Positions 7,949-16,663 of a stretch of DNA of 64,000 nucleotides are shown one piece after another. This DNA comes from Lamprobacter modestohalophilus (GTDB taxonomy: Bacteria > Pseudomonadota > Gammaproteobacteria > Chromatiales > Chromatiaceae). Made by a program: the position numbers and the translations under genes. The stretch spans positions 1-64,000 of the forward strand of contig NZ_NRRY01000014.1 of assembly GCF_016583905.1 (NCBI RefSeq), read 5' to 3'. A model generated the notes under the pieces. It was not told the origin of the DNA. It searched no databases and saw only the letters and a list, made by a program, of their open reading frames with translations. The stretch's first letter is position 1. Every line of letters begins with the position of its first letter.

Positions 7949-8377
7949 TTACTTAACGACCCTCAGCGCAGGACGCTTCGGCGACTTGTCATTCGGGCCA
8001 TCGGTGTGGCCGTTATCGTCGCCAGAGGACTCTGCGCCCTGCTCATCGGTGGAGGACGCCGCAGCGGCATCCTCTTCTGGAAACAGCATGCCCTGGCCAT
8101 TTTCCCGAGCGTAGATTCCGAGCACTGCCCCGATCGGCACCTCGACAGGGAAGGACTTTCCGCTGAAGCGCGCCGAAAACAGGATGGCTTCATCGCCAAG
8201 AACAAGACTCTGAACCGCGCCGGTGGCTACATTCAGCACGATACGTCCGTCAGCCACATAGCCGCGAGGTACAACCACCCCTGGCTTCTCGGCATCCACT
8301 AACAGGTGCGGGGTCATGTCGTTGTCAGCAATCCACTCATACAGGGCGCGGATCAGATATGGACGGTTAGACGTCAT
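7949..8377 (-). CDS. sspB: ClpXP protease specificity-enhancing factor SspB
   Basis: Adaptor that tethers ssrA-tagged and other substrates to ClpXP. The product is 142 residues. The N-terminal domain starts SNRPYLIRALYEWIADN and includes VVVPRGYVADGRIVLN and ILFSARFSGKSF. The acidic, low-complexity linker and the C-terminal ClpX-binding peptide (KRPALRVVK) match the family (PALRVVK is the diagnostic end). It is downstream of sspA with a 16-bp gap, the standard operon. Confidence 0.96.
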   Translation of the reverse strand: MTSNRPYLIRALYEWIADNDMTPHLLVDAEKPGVVVPRGYVADGRIVLNVATGAVQSLVLGDEAILFSARFSGKSFPVEVPIGAVLGIYARENGQGMLFPEEDAAAASSTDEQGAESSGDDNGHTDGPNDKSPKRPALRVVK

Positions 8378-8393
8378 CGGCAGCTCCTAGCGT

Positions 8394-9023
8394 CTAGGCC
8401 AGGCCGGTGACCATGTCGCGCTCGGCCTCAGTCAGGCTAGAGCGAAATGATGGCCATTCAAAAATGCGCGCCGCATACTCCGTGACCGGGCTCGCTGCCG
8501 CTGGCAGCTCAAGCTCGAGCACCGGCAGCCGCCACAACAGTGGCGCTACGCAGCAGTCGACGAGCGAGAACTCGTCGCTCATGAAGAAACGGTTCGCGGC
8601 GAAGATCGGCGCAACCGCGACGAGGCTTTCGATGAGCTCCTTTCGAGCTTGGTCGGCAGCCGCGGCATCGCCCGTGCGGATGATCCGCATCCGATCATAC
8701 CAATCGCGATCGACCCGATAGATGAACAAGCGAGCATTCGCACGCCCGACCGGATCGACCGGTAGCAACGGCGGATGCGGGAAGCGCTCGTCCAGATACT
8801 CCATAACAATCAGCGATTCGTAAAGACGCAGGTCGCGATCGACGAGGGTCGGAACCGTGCCGTACGGATTACAGTCGATGAGCTCGTCTGGCAGCGCATG
8901 TGCGTCTACTTCGACAATCTCGATATTGACCCGCTTCTCGGCAATGACCATCCGAACACGATGGCAGTACGGACAGGTTGGGTCAGAGAAGAGCGTCATG
9001 GTCGATCGTCTGTTGCCAGCCAC
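8394..9023 (-). CDS. sspA: Stringent starvation protein A
   Basis: RNA-polymerase-associated protein with a glutathione-transferase fold. The product is 209 residues. The N-terminal thioredoxin-like half contains FSDPTCPYCHRVRMVIAEK, and VPTLVDRDLRLYESLIVMEY is the conserved substrate-side block. The helical C-terminal half has FSLVDCCVAPLLWRL. A start a few codons later (MTLFSDP) is equally possible. sspB follows directly. The gene sits next to the bc1 operon, the order found in many Gammaproteobacteria. Confidence 0.95.
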   Translation of the reverse strand: MAGNRRSTMTLFSDPTCPYCHRVRMVIAEKRVNIEIVEVDAHALPDELIDCNPYGTVPTLVDRDLRLYESLIVMEYLDERFPHPPLLPVDPVGRANARLFIYRVDRDWYDRMRIIRTGDAAAADQARKELIESLVAVAPIFAANRFFMSDEFSLVDCCVAPLLWRLPVLELELPAAASPVTEYAARIFEWPSFRSSLTEAERDMVTGLA

Positions 9024-9234
9024 TGGCTCTGTTTCCTGACGAAGAGCTTACCGCTGCACGACGGGGAGCACAGAAGTAGGCTACAGATGGTTACCGAAGG
9101 GTCATAATGACAAGGTGCCGCTCTCCCCAGAGACGGACACCACAGCCGAAGGATACACCGAAACCCGATGAATAGGGTGCGGCACATTGCTCGACTGCTC
9201 ATCGGGCTCGTTAGCGCATGCCTAGAACGCAGAA

Positions 9235-9267
9235 CGGCGACCAGCAGCCAAAGGCCATTGGTCGCCG
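9235..9267 (-). terminator. Hairpin downstream of petC (weak terminator candidate)
   Basis: CGGCGACCA at 9235-9243 pairs perfectly with TGGTCGCCG at 9259-9267 around a 15-base loop, 54 bp past the petC stop on the minus strand. There is no T run, so it is not a classical intrinsic terminator and may be an mRNA-stabilising hairpin. The rest of the 297-bp space 9024-9320 between sspA and petC shows nothing I can name. Confidence 0.3.
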
Positions 9268-9320
9268 CCTGAGAGACGACGCGAAGGGAGCCTACGCGCC
9301 CTACTACACCTAGGCCGTCA

Positions 9321-10064
9321 TCAGTGCACGTCCTTCCAGAACTCGCGCTTCAGATAGAAGGATAAGATGAACATCAAGCCAAGGAACAGCAGCACGTAGA
9401 GACCGAGCTGACGACGCTCCAGCTTGGAAGGCTCTCCGGCATAGGTGAGGAAGTTGGTCAAATCCCTCACCAGCAGGTCGTATTCGCTCGGGGTCATCTG
9501 ACCGGGCTCGACCAGCTTGACGCCCACCACATGACCAGTACCTTCGGCGTGCTCACCGTGCCCACCGGCGAAGACCGGCGCCTGCACACCCTGCAGATGG
9601 GCAAAGGGATGCGGCATACCAACGTCTGGGAAGACCAGGTTGTTAACCCCGTATGACCGCGTCTCATCGACGTAGTACGCCTTCAGGTAGCTATAGACCC
9701 AGTCCGGCGAGCGCCAGCGAGTAACCAAGGTCAGATCTGGAATCGCGGTCCCGAACCACTTGACGCCGTCGGCCTCCTTGAGCGAATTGGTCATCATGTC
9801 GGTCGGCTTCGCATCGCCGAACAGCAGGTTCGCGCGCAGCTCGTCGTCAGGGATGCCAAGGTCGTCAGCCATCCTCTGATAGCGCATGTACTGCAGCGAA
9901 TGACAGCCCATACAGTAGTTGACGAAATACTTGGCTCCACGCTGTAACGAGGCCTTGTCTTTGAGGTCGATGTTTGCCTCTTGGAGCTCGGGCCCATGCC
10001 CGCCAGCGGCCATCACCGACAACGGCGCGAAGAGGAACATCAGTACAAAAATTGCGTTTTTCAT
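9321..10064 (-). CDS. petC: Cytochrome c1 of the bc1 complex
   Basis: Membrane-anchored c-type haem subunit that passes electrons from the Rieske protein to soluble cytochrome c. The product is 247 residues. It has a signal peptide (MKNAIFVLMFLFAPLSVMAAGG), haem motif CMGCH near residue 52, a distal methionine candidate in the VGMPHPF region, and a C-terminal membrane helix (LGLYVLLFLGLMFILSFYL) followed by the basic stop-transfer segment KREFWKDVH. It is the third gene of petA-petB-petC; its ATG overlaps the petB stop. Confidence 0.96.
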   Translation of the reverse strand: MKNAIFVLMFLFAPLSVMAAGGHGPELQEANIDLKDKASLQRGAKYFVNYCMGCHSLQYMRYQRMADDLGIPDDELRANLLFGDAKPTDMMTNSLKEADGVKWFGTAIPDLTLVTRWRSPDWVYSYLKAYYVDETRSYGVNNLVFPDVGMPHPFAHLQGVQAPVFAGGHGEHAEGTGHVVGVKLVEPGQMTPSEYDLLVRDLTNFLTYAGEPSKLERRQLGLYVLLFLGLMFILSFYLKREFWKDVH

Positions 10065-11320
10065 GACGTCACCCTCTCCGGAACCGGCTTCGTCTTTTCA
10101 AGCTTGGTGTAGATCGGCATCAACAAGAAGAATGCGAAATACACGACCGTGAAGATCTGCGCAAGCAGGGTGTAGAGATCGGTCGATGGCATCAGCCCAA
10201 GATAGGCTAGAACCACGAACGACACCGCAAAGGCACCCAAGAAGAAGCGCGAGAGCACACCCTTGTAACGCATTGACCTCACCGGGCTCCGATCCAGCCA
10301 AGGCAGGAAGAACATGATCAGAATGGCGCCGAACATGACTAACACACCCGGGAACTGAGAACCACCAATCGGCGGTACTGCCCGCAACATGGCGTAGTAC
10401 GGGGTGAAATACCAGACAGGTGCGATGTGCTCAGGTGTCTTCAGCGGATCAGCCGGGATGAAGTTCGGTGCCTCGAGGAAGAGGCCTCCCAGATCCGGAG
10501 CGTAGAACACGACCAGAGAGAAGATAGCGAGGAAAACAGTCAGGCCAGTGATGTCCTTGACCGTGTAGTAAGGATGGAAGGGGATGCCATCTGCCGGCTT
10601 AGTCGGGTCCCACTTATTTCCCTTCGGGCCTTTCTTGATCTCGATGCCATCGGGATTGGTTGAACCGACCCGATGGAGCGCCACGATGTGCAGGAACACC
10701 AGCGCAACAAGCAGGAACGGAATCACGAAGTGGAAGGCAAAGAAGCGGTTGAGGGTCACATCGGAGATGACAAAGTCACCCCGTACCCAAGTCGACAGGT
10801 CTGCACCGACTTCTGGCACCGCGGCAAAGAGATTGACGATAACCTGAGCGCCCCAGTACGACATCTGCCCCCAAGGCAGCAGGTAGCCGAAGAACGCGGT
10901 CGCCATCATTGCCAGGTAGATCACCACCCCGATGATCCAAAGCAGCTCTCGTGGGTTCTTGTAGGAGCCCCACATGAGCCCTCGGAACATGTGCAAGTAC
11001 ACGAGGATAAAGAAGAATGACGCACCGGTGGAGTGGATATACCGCAGCAACCAGCCCCAGTTGACATCACGCATGATGTACTCGACCGAGGCAAAGGCCT
11101 CCGCCGCGGAGGGCTTGTAGGACATGGCCAACCACAGACCACTGACGATCTGGATGATCAGAACCACCAGTGCCAATGAGCCGAAGATCGACCACAGGCC
11201 CATGTTCTTCGGTGCGTAGTATTGGGCCATGTGGTCATTCCACAGGCCCATGACCGGAAATCGCTTATCGAGCCAACCGAGAAACCCTCTCGGCGCTGTA
11301 TCTACCGTCTCAACGCTCAT
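10061..11320 (-). CDS. petB: Cytochrome b of the bc1 complex
   Basis: Dihaem membrane subunit carrying the quinol-oxidising and quinone-reducing sites. The product is 419 residues with eight to nine hydrophobic helices. The haem histidines lie in RYIHSTGASF, LVYLHMFRG, AFHFVIPFLL and FLHIVALHR. The Qo-site tetrapeptide reads PVWY (HIAPVWYFTPYYAML) instead of the more widespread PEWY, a variant known among beta- and gammaproteobacteria. It overlaps petC by four bases (ATGA), and its ATG abuts the petA stop. Confidence 0.97.
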   Translation of the reverse strand: MSVETVDTAPRGFLGWLDKRFPVMGLWNDHMAQYYAPKNMGLWSIFGSLALVVLIIQIVSGLWLAMSYKPSAAEAFASVEYIMRDVNWGWLLRYIHSTGASFFFILVYLHMFRGLMWGSYKNPRELLWIIGVVIYLAMMATAFFGYLLPWGQMSYWGAQVIVNLFAAVPEVGADLSTWVRGDFVISDVTLNRFFAFHFVIPFLLVALVFLHIVALHRVGSTNPDGIEIKKGPKGNKWDPTKPADGIPFHPYYTVKDITGLTVFLAIFSLVVFYAPDLGGLFLEAPNFIPADPLKTPEHIAPVWYFTPYYAMLRAVPPIGGSQFPGVLVMFGAILIMFFLPWLDRSPVRSMRYKGVLSRFFLGAFAVSFVVLAYLGLMPSTDLYTLLAQIFTVVYFAFFLLMPIYTKLEKTKPVPERVTS

Positions 11321-11919
11321 CAGGCGGCTCCTGCTTCATCCTCACCGATGAGGATGGTGGATTCGTTCAAAAACGTGTGTTTCGGGATGACGAGATTCGT
11401 CGGCGCCGGAACCCCCTTGAAGACTCGACCGGCCAGGTCGAACTTCGAGCCATGGCAGGGGCAGAACCAGCCGCCCTTCCAATCCGGACCGAGATCATCC
11501 GGTGCAACCTCGGGCCGATAGGTCGGCGAGCAGCCCAAATGGGTACAGATGCCGATCGCCACGAAGTAGCTTGGATTGATGGCCCGAGCCGGATTCTGGC
11601 AATACTCGGGCTGTTGCGTTGCCACTTCCGAGCCCGGATCAACGAGCTTTGGATCGTTGCTCGGCAACGATTCAAGCATTTCGTCGGTACGGTACACGAC
11701 CCAAATCGGTTGACCGCGAAATTTGACGCGAAGCAGCGCGCCTGGTTCCAGCTTACTGACATCTGCCTCCACCGGAGCGCCCGCGGCGCGTGCCCTGGCA
11801 CTCGGGTTCATGGAGGAGATGAAAGGGACGGCCACGAAGCCGACGCCAACGGCACCGACTGCGCTCGTTGCGGCGACGAGTATGCGCCTGCGGCTTTTAT
11901 CCGTGCCTTGTTCGTTCAT
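11320..11919 (-). CDS. petA: Rieske iron-sulfur subunit of the bc1 complex
   Basis: The [2Fe-2S] subunit of the complex, which shuttles between cytochromes b and c1. The product is 199 residues. The N-terminus has a twin-arginine motif (KSRRRILVAAT) and one membrane helix that acts as an uncleaved anchor. Cluster ligands are in CTHLGC and CPCHGS, with the disulfide cysteines in place. It is the first gene of petABC. A candidate sigma70 promoter lies about 115 bp upstream. Confidence 0.97.
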   Translation of the reverse strand: MNEQGTDKSRRRILVAATSAVGAVGVGFVAVPFISSMNPSARARAAGAPVEADVSKLEPGALLRVKFRGQPIWVVYRTDEMLESLPSNDPKLVDPGSEVATQQPEYCQNPARAINPSYFVAIGICTHLGCSPTYRPEVAPDDLGPDWKGGWFCPCHGSKFDLAGRVFKGVPAPTNLVIPKHTFLNESTILIGEDEAGAA

Positions 11920-12034
11920 GCGTTTGTCGACCCCTCGCTAGGCTCGATGCACGACCTCCCGAGCGACGAGACGGTCGAACAGTCTGATGATGAAGATAAG
12001 AATATCGCTAAGCGTTGCATAACTGACCGCGCAT

Positions 12035-12062
12035 TCTCTACGAAGCGGCCAAGCTAGGTCAA
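12035..12062 (-). promoter_or_regulatory. Candidate sigma70 promoter for petABC
   Basis: On the minus strand TTGACC (12062-12057) and TAGAGA (12040-12035) are separated by 16 bp, about 115 bp upstream of petA. The -10 box is a weak match. The remainder of the 292-bp space 11920-12211 has no recognisable gene. Confidence 0.35.
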
Positions 12063-12211
12063 GAAAGCCCCCTACTGATCAGGGTTTTAGAGCGCTCGAT
12101 CTGAACGCTACATTTAAGCCGATAGCGCCCGAAGGAACCACGACAAAGGTCAAAAAACCAGCGAAACGCATGGATTTTCCTCAAGGTCACGCTCGGTTTC
12201 ATGGTCATCGG

Positions 12212-12964
12212 CTAGACCGGATTATCAATCTCGACGAACCGATGCTCAATCCCGAAGGTCGCTGCAATCTCAGCTCCTAGGGCCTGCACGCCGTAGCGCT
12301 CGGTGGCATGATGGCCTGCAGCGAGGTAGTCAACCCCAAGCTCACGCGCCAGATGCACGGTCTGCTCCGAGACCTCGCCGCTGAGGTAGCAATCCACCCC
12401 AAGCGCCGCTGCCCGCTCAATCGCGCCTTGCGCCGCGCCCGTGCACCATGCAACGCGATGCACCGGACGGTCGACCACAGCAATGTGCAAAGGTTCGCGC
12501 CCAAGCGCCTGCTCGACCCGTTCAGCAAAGCCGGCGCCGGTCATCGGCTCCGCCAGCACGCCTGTCCAAAGCAGGTCGTCCGCCCCCGAGCCGGGCGCCG
12601 CCTCGAGCAACCCGAGCCTAAGTCCAAGCTGCCGGTTGTTGCCGAACTCCGGATGCGCATCTAACGGGAGATGGTAGGCCAAAAGACTCATATCGGCGCG
12701 CAAGAGTGTTCTGATCCGGCGCCCTTTGACCCCGGTCAGCGGTGCCGGCTCGCCTTTCCAGAAGAACCCGTGGTGGACCAAGAGGGCATCAGCATCGGCC
12801 TCAACCGCGGCATCGATCAGACGCCGACAGGCCGTGACGCCGGTCAGCAGACGCCTGATCTGGCGCCCGCCCTCGACCTGCAGCCCGTTGGGGCAGTAGT
12901 CACTGAAACGTTCGACTCCGAGCAGAAGGTTGCAATAATCGGCGATGTCGACGGCGGGGGTCAT
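12212..12964 (-). CDS. Nif3-like dinuclear metal-centre protein
   Basis: A 250-residue protein of the Nif3/YbgI family, which forms hexameric rings with two metals per subunit; it is sometimes labelled GTP cyclohydrolase I type 2, but its cellular role is unsettled. Metal-binding motifs are LLVHHGFFWKG near residue 62 and AAGHHATERYGV near residue 217, and the N-terminal FSDYCPNGLQVEG block is typical. It is monocistronic and divergent from the protease gene at 13054, a neighbourhood (bc1, Nif3, DegS-like) common in Gammaproteobacteria. Confidence 0.93.
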   Translation of the reverse strand: MTPAVDIADYCNLLLGVERFSDYCPNGLQVEGGRQIRRLLTGVTACRRLIDAAVEADADALLVHHGFFWKGEPAPLTGVKGRRIRTLLRADMSLLAYHLPLDAHPEFGNNRQLGLRLGLLEAAPGSGADDLLWTGVLAEPMTGAGFAERVEQALGREPLHIAVVDRPVHRVAWCTGAAQGAIERAAALGVDCYLSGEVSEQTVHLARELGVDYLAAGHHATERYGVQALGAEIAATFGIEHRFVEIDNPV

Positions 12965-13053
12965 ATTGTTTAGAAATAAGGATGCTACAGCGATAAAATG
13001 CGGGCCTGGGGGCTCGATATGTGATCGGCCCGGAGCCGTGATAGCTTATTCGG

Positions 13054-14232
13054 ATGCGTCCGACAACCCACAGTATCGCACTAACGCTCTTCGGCTTCAC
13101 GGCCGGGGCTGCCGTCGTCTCCGCGCTCGATCAATTACCATCGATCAAAGGCGCAGCCGACGCTGATCATCAGGCACAGGAAGCCAGCCCCGTAGCTAAC
13201 CAGCCCTCCGCACCCGGCTTCGCCGATGCCGTTGTCGCAGCCGCTCCTGCAGTCGTCAAGGTCTATGCAAAGGGCTCCGTCGACAGCGGACCGCGCAGCA
13301 GCAGGCCCGCGCGCAGCGAGATGCTGGCATCGACGCTCAGCGGTGCACAGCCGCACCGGGCTCAGACCCGGCTCGGGTCTGGCGTGGTCATCGCAAGTCA
13401 AGGATTGATTGCGACCAATGGGCACGTCGTGCGTGACTGTGACGAGATCAAGGTCGAGCTGGTCGATGGACGCATGCTCTCCGCTGAGCTGCTCGGCATC
13501 GACGATGCGACTGATCTTGCCGTGCTGCGGGCTCCGTTGCCTGAGCTGGCGCCGATCGCCCTCGGTGATCCGAGCAAGCTGCGCGTCGGCGATGTGGTCC
13601 TGGCGATCGGTCATCCCTATGGCATCGGCCAGACCGTCAGTCTCGGCATCGTCTCAGCCACCGGCCGCTCGCGTCTCGGCCTCACCGAGATCGAAGATTT
13701 CATCCAAACCGACGCGGCCATCAATCCCGGCAATTCAGGCGGGGCACTGGTTGATACCGCCGGCCGATTGGTCGGCATCGCCACCGCGGGGCTGAGCGAG
13801 AGTGGCCATGCCGAGGGCGTCGGCTTTGCGATCCCCTCGACCCTGGTGATGCAGGTGGTCGAGTCGATCGCCGACCACGGCCAAGTCGACCGCGGCTGGA
13901 TCGGGCTTGGCGGCCGCAGCGTCACCCATGAGCTGGAACGGCGCTTCGGCCTGCGTGCATCGAGCGGAGTCCTGGTCTCGAGCCTGGTCGAGAACGGCCC
14001 AGCTGCTGCCGCCGGGCTGCGTGCCGGCGACGTCATTACCGCCTTCGCCGGCACCGAGATCACCGACGCGTCCCAGCTCCGGGAGCTGATCACCGCCACA
14101 CCACCCCAGCGCGAAGTCCCCCTCGTCGTGTGGCGCGGCAGCGAGCGTATCGAGGTCAGCGTTCGCGCTGCCGAATGGATTGCAGCGGATCGCCGCGATA
14201 TCGCCAGCGCTGCGCGAGCGGAGCGAGAGTAA
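13054..14232 (+). CDS. DegS/DegQ-type periplasmic serine protease with one PDZ domain
   Basis: Envelope-stress protease of the HtrA family, 392 residues. An N-terminal hydrophobic segment (HSIALTLFGFTAGAAVVSAL) serves as an anchor or signal. The catalytic triad is visible: His in ATNGHVV, Asp in ATDLAVLR, Ser in NPGNSGGAL. A single PDZ domain follows (about residues 285-375, SGVLVSSLVENGPAAAAGL...DVITAF). One PDZ and a membrane anchor point to DegS/AlgW, which starts the RseA-sigmaE cascade, rather than to two-PDZ DegP. The Ala- and Arg-rich stretch at about 75-105 is longer than usual. Confidence 0.93.
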   Translation: MRPTTHSIALTLFGFTAGAAVVSALDQLPSIKGAADADHQAQEASPVANQPSAPGFADAVVAAAPAVVKVYAKGSVDSGPRSSRPARSEMLASTLSGAQPHRAQTRLGSGVVIASQGLIATNGHVVRDCDEIKVELVDGRMLSAELLGIDDATDLAVLRAPLPELAPIALGDPSKLRVGDVVLAIGHPYGIGQTVSLGIVSATGRSRLGLTEIEDFIQTDAAINPGNSGGALVDTAGRLVGIATAGLSESGHAEGVGFAIPSTLVMQVVESIADHGQVDRGWIGLGGRSVTHELERRFGLRASSGVLVSSLVENGPAAAAGLRAGDVITAFAGTEITDASQLRELITATPPQREVPLVVWRGSERIEVSVRAAEWIAADRRDIASAARAERE

Positions 14233-14318
14233 CGGCGTAGGGACGCGTTACCAGGCCGGCTTCGATATCCCGCAACGAACAGCATCGCGAACAGCCCTGA
14301 CAGGCTCCGCCCAGCCCC

Positions 14319-14351
14319 TATCCGGCCCCTATCCGGCCCCTAACCGGCCCC
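14319..14351. repeat. 11-bp tandem repeat (3 copies)
   Basis: TATCCGGCCCC repeats at 14319-14329 and 14330-14340, with a one-base variant at 14341-14351. It lies in the space between the convergent protease gene and batD. Its period is not a multiple of three, and no gene starts nearby, so it is the control case against a coding explanation. No terminator was recognised. Confidence 0.75.
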
Positions 14352-14429
14352 TACTGCATTCCAACGCGTTGGCCCTCTTGCGCACTTCTAGCGCTATCCG
14401 CACTCAAGAAAGCCTGACCCGCAAAGGTC

Positions 14430-16475
14430 TCAAGCCCGCCGTGGATACAATGGGGCGAGCGGATCATCACCCTGCTCACAGGCGGGCATCGCGCCCCCCT
14501 TCAGGCCGGCCCTGACCGCTGACCATAAGACCTCACCGCGCCAAGCAGGCTGGCCCTGAGCGGCAGCGTAGAGTTGGCGCTCGAGGGCCTGGATCTGCTG
14601 GCGACCACGCTCGGTCCGCTCGGCCAAGGCGCTTAGACCGCTCGGTGGATCATCGGGCCAGAGCGCACCGGCCCAGGCGAGCAGTGCAGCGGCCGCCGCC
14701 CGCGCATCATCGCGCTCGCATGCACTGTGCAACGCATCGCGTGCATGGCGTGCCGCGGCAGACGGCGTCGCCTGTCGCTGGCCCTGTTGCTCGCCTGGCA
14801 GCGCCCGGCCGGAGGAAGACCGCCCGTGCCATACTCGGTACATGACGCCCCCAGCAACCACCACCGCGACTGCCAGCACTAACAGCCCCCCGATACCCCA
14901 CAGCCATCGACCCGGACCAGCCGCTGCTTCAGCGCCTTGGCCAGCATCAGCGCGCTCACCAGCGCGCCCATCAGCAGGCTCCGCGTCAGTCCCCCGCGTA
15001 GCCATTGCCGGAACATCTCCGGCCTCACGCCCATCCAGCACTGTCCGCCCGCCCGCCTCGGGCGCGGCTCCGGCGACTGCACCCGCCACGCTCAGCGTGA
15101 GTGCCGGCACCGTCGCCGTGCGCTCCTGGTCGGAGGCAGTATCCCACCAGGGCACCTCGATCTGCGGCAGCTCGACCGCGCCCGCGTTGGTCGGGATCAG
15201 GGTTAGCTGCTGGCGGCTGATGCCGATCAGGTTCTCACCATCGCTGCGCGTCTCAGACTCAGTTTGACCCGGATAGACGCGGAAACCGCGCGGCACCGGG
15301 ATCTCGATCTCGGGAATCTGATTACCGGCTAACCCGCGCGCCGTGAGGGTCAGGGTGCGCGTTGCTGGCTCTCCAACTGCAAGTCGCGGTGTCTTGCCAC
15401 CATCAGCCGGACTCCAGGAGTCATCGACCTCGAGCGCCGTCGCCGGAAGCCAATGCTCACCGCTGAAACCCTCGTCGCTCGGTGCCACCTCTATCGTCAA
15501 CGACTCCGACTGCGCGCGCGCCGGCTCGCCACGCTCGAACATCGAGCCCGGCACCCCCATGCGCATGCCGCCCAGCATGCGTTCGAGCATCGGGTCATCG
15601 AACAGGTCGGGCAGACCAGACATCCCAAGCGAGCCCGGCCGTCGGCCGGCATCGGTCTTGAGCTCAGCGTCGAAGGTGATCGGTGGGATGCGCAAGGTTC
15701 CGCTGCGCTCCGGGTTCAAGGTGTAGCGCCGCTCGATCACCCGATACTGCTCACCGGCCCGCATCGTCAGACTACCTTGGTCACGGCCGATCCGGGTCAA
15801 CACCGCGCCCTCGATCGGCGGTAGATCGATCGCATAGTCAAGCAGCGGACGGGCACTATAGGCGCGCACCACCAGGGGCACCTGCTGCTGCACGACGAGC
15901 TTGTCTGCAACCCTATTCGTGGACTGACTCGGCCCGCCATCGGTTGGCCCACCATCGGTTGGCCCACCATCGTTCAGCCCACTGCCGCTCGACGCGACCT
16001 CGGGCGACCCATCTGGAGCACCGCCCACGGGATCACTGCCCAGTTCGACTTCAAGCCAAACCAGATCCCCTGGCGCCCCCAAACCGCCCTCGGGCACGGC
16101 ATCGACCACTAGAGTCAAGGGCTCGGTCGTGGCCGAACCCACCGCAAGCGGCGGAATACTCAGGCGGCCCAACCGCTTTGGCATCAACACAACCTGCCAG
16201 CTGGTCTTGTCTGAGCGCCGGCCATTGACGAACTGGGTCTGCTGAGAGGTGCTGATACCGCCCACCTCAAAGTCTGCGTCCAATACCGCCAGATCGGGCT
16301 CCTGGCCAAGGGAGCGCCCAGTCACCTCGATCGTTAGCAGCACCCGATCGCCCTCGTAGACCTGGCTCTGATTGAGAAACGCGCGCGCCTCGGCAGCCAG
16401 ACCAAGGCCGGGCAGCAGGAAGAGCAACAGGAAGAGCATGAAACCGGGCATAAAACCCTTTATGAGCCCCGTCAT
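14430..16475 (-). CDS. batD: BatD-family protein (oxygen-tolerance operon)
   Basis: Large surface-exposed membrane protein of the Bat (aerotolerance) operon; its molecular role is unknown. With the ATG at 16475 it has 681 residues: signal peptide (FMLFLLLFLLPGLGLAAEA), then immunoglobulin-like beta domains starting ARAFLNQSQVYEGDRVLLTI, with the family's TQFVNGRRSDKTSWQ block, then a membrane helix near residue 540 (LWGIGGLLVLAVAVVVAGGV) and a short cytoplasmic tail. Two low-complexity stretches are inserted, one made of 15-bp DNA repeats (GGPTD). The frame is open upstream through a hexamer array to ATG 16652, so an N-terminal extension is possible. Confidence 0.9.
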   Translation of the reverse strand: MTGLIKGFMPGFMLFLLLFLLPGLGLAAEARAFLNQSQVYEGDRVLLTIEVTGRSLGQEPDLAVLDADFEVGGISTSQQTQFVNGRRSDKTSWQVVLMPKRLGRLSIPPLAVGSATTEPLTLVVDAVPEGGLGAPGDLVWLEVELGSDPVGGAPDGSPEVASSGSGLNDGGPTDGGPTDGGPSQSTNRVADKLVVQQQVPLVVRAYSARPLLDYAIDLPPIEGAVLTRIGRDQGSLTMRAGEQYRVIERRYTLNPERSGTLRIPPITFDAELKTDAGRRPGSLGMSGLPDLFDDPMLERMLGGMRMGVPGSMFERGEPARAQSESLTIEVAPSDEGFSGEHWLPATALEVDDSWSPADGGKTPRLAVGEPATRTLTLTARGLAGNQIPEIEIPVPRGFRVYPGQTESETRSDGENLIGISRQQLTLIPTNAGAVELPQIEVPWWDTASDQERTATVPALTLSVAGAVAGAAPEAGGRTVLDGREAGDVPAMATRGTDAEPADGRAGERADAGQGAEAAAGPGRWLWGIGGLLVLAVAVVVAGGVMYRVWHGRSSSGRALPGEQQGQRQATPSAAARHARDALHSACERDDARAAAAALLAWAGALWPDDPPSGLSALAERTERGRQQIQALERQLYAAAQGQPAWRGEVLWSAVRAGLKGGAMPACEQGDDPLAPLYPRRA
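15931..15975 (-). repeat. 15-bp tandem repeat inside batD
   Basis: Three units (15931-15945, 15946-15960, 15961-15975) differ by one or two bases and encode a GGPTD pentapeptide repeat inside BatD. It is an in-frame insertion in a variable loop. Confidence 0.85.
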
Positions 16476-16614
16476 GGATCTCTTCTCGAGCCCCTGCAGG
16501 CTCCTAAGCCGAGACCGGGCTTGCCATCGCCACAGGTTCGACATGCCCGGCATTGCCACAGGCCAAGCTGGACAGAGACAGAAAGGTCGATTGCAGTGAA
16601 ACGCGGCGTTCTTG

Positions 16615-16652
16615 ATCACCATCACCATCACCATCACCATCACCATCACCAT
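16615..16652 (-). repeat. Hexamer array ATCACC between batB and batD
   Basis: Six exact ATCACC units at 16615-16650 are followed by degenerate copies to 16666. On the minus strand the array reads GTG ATG repeatedly, in the batD frame, giving a run of alternating Met and Val codons. The first ATG of the run is at 16652, just 12 bases after the batB stop (16666-16664). The array thus offers several in-frame start codons continuous with batD. Confidence 0.8.
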
Positions 16653-16663
16653 CGCTATCGCTA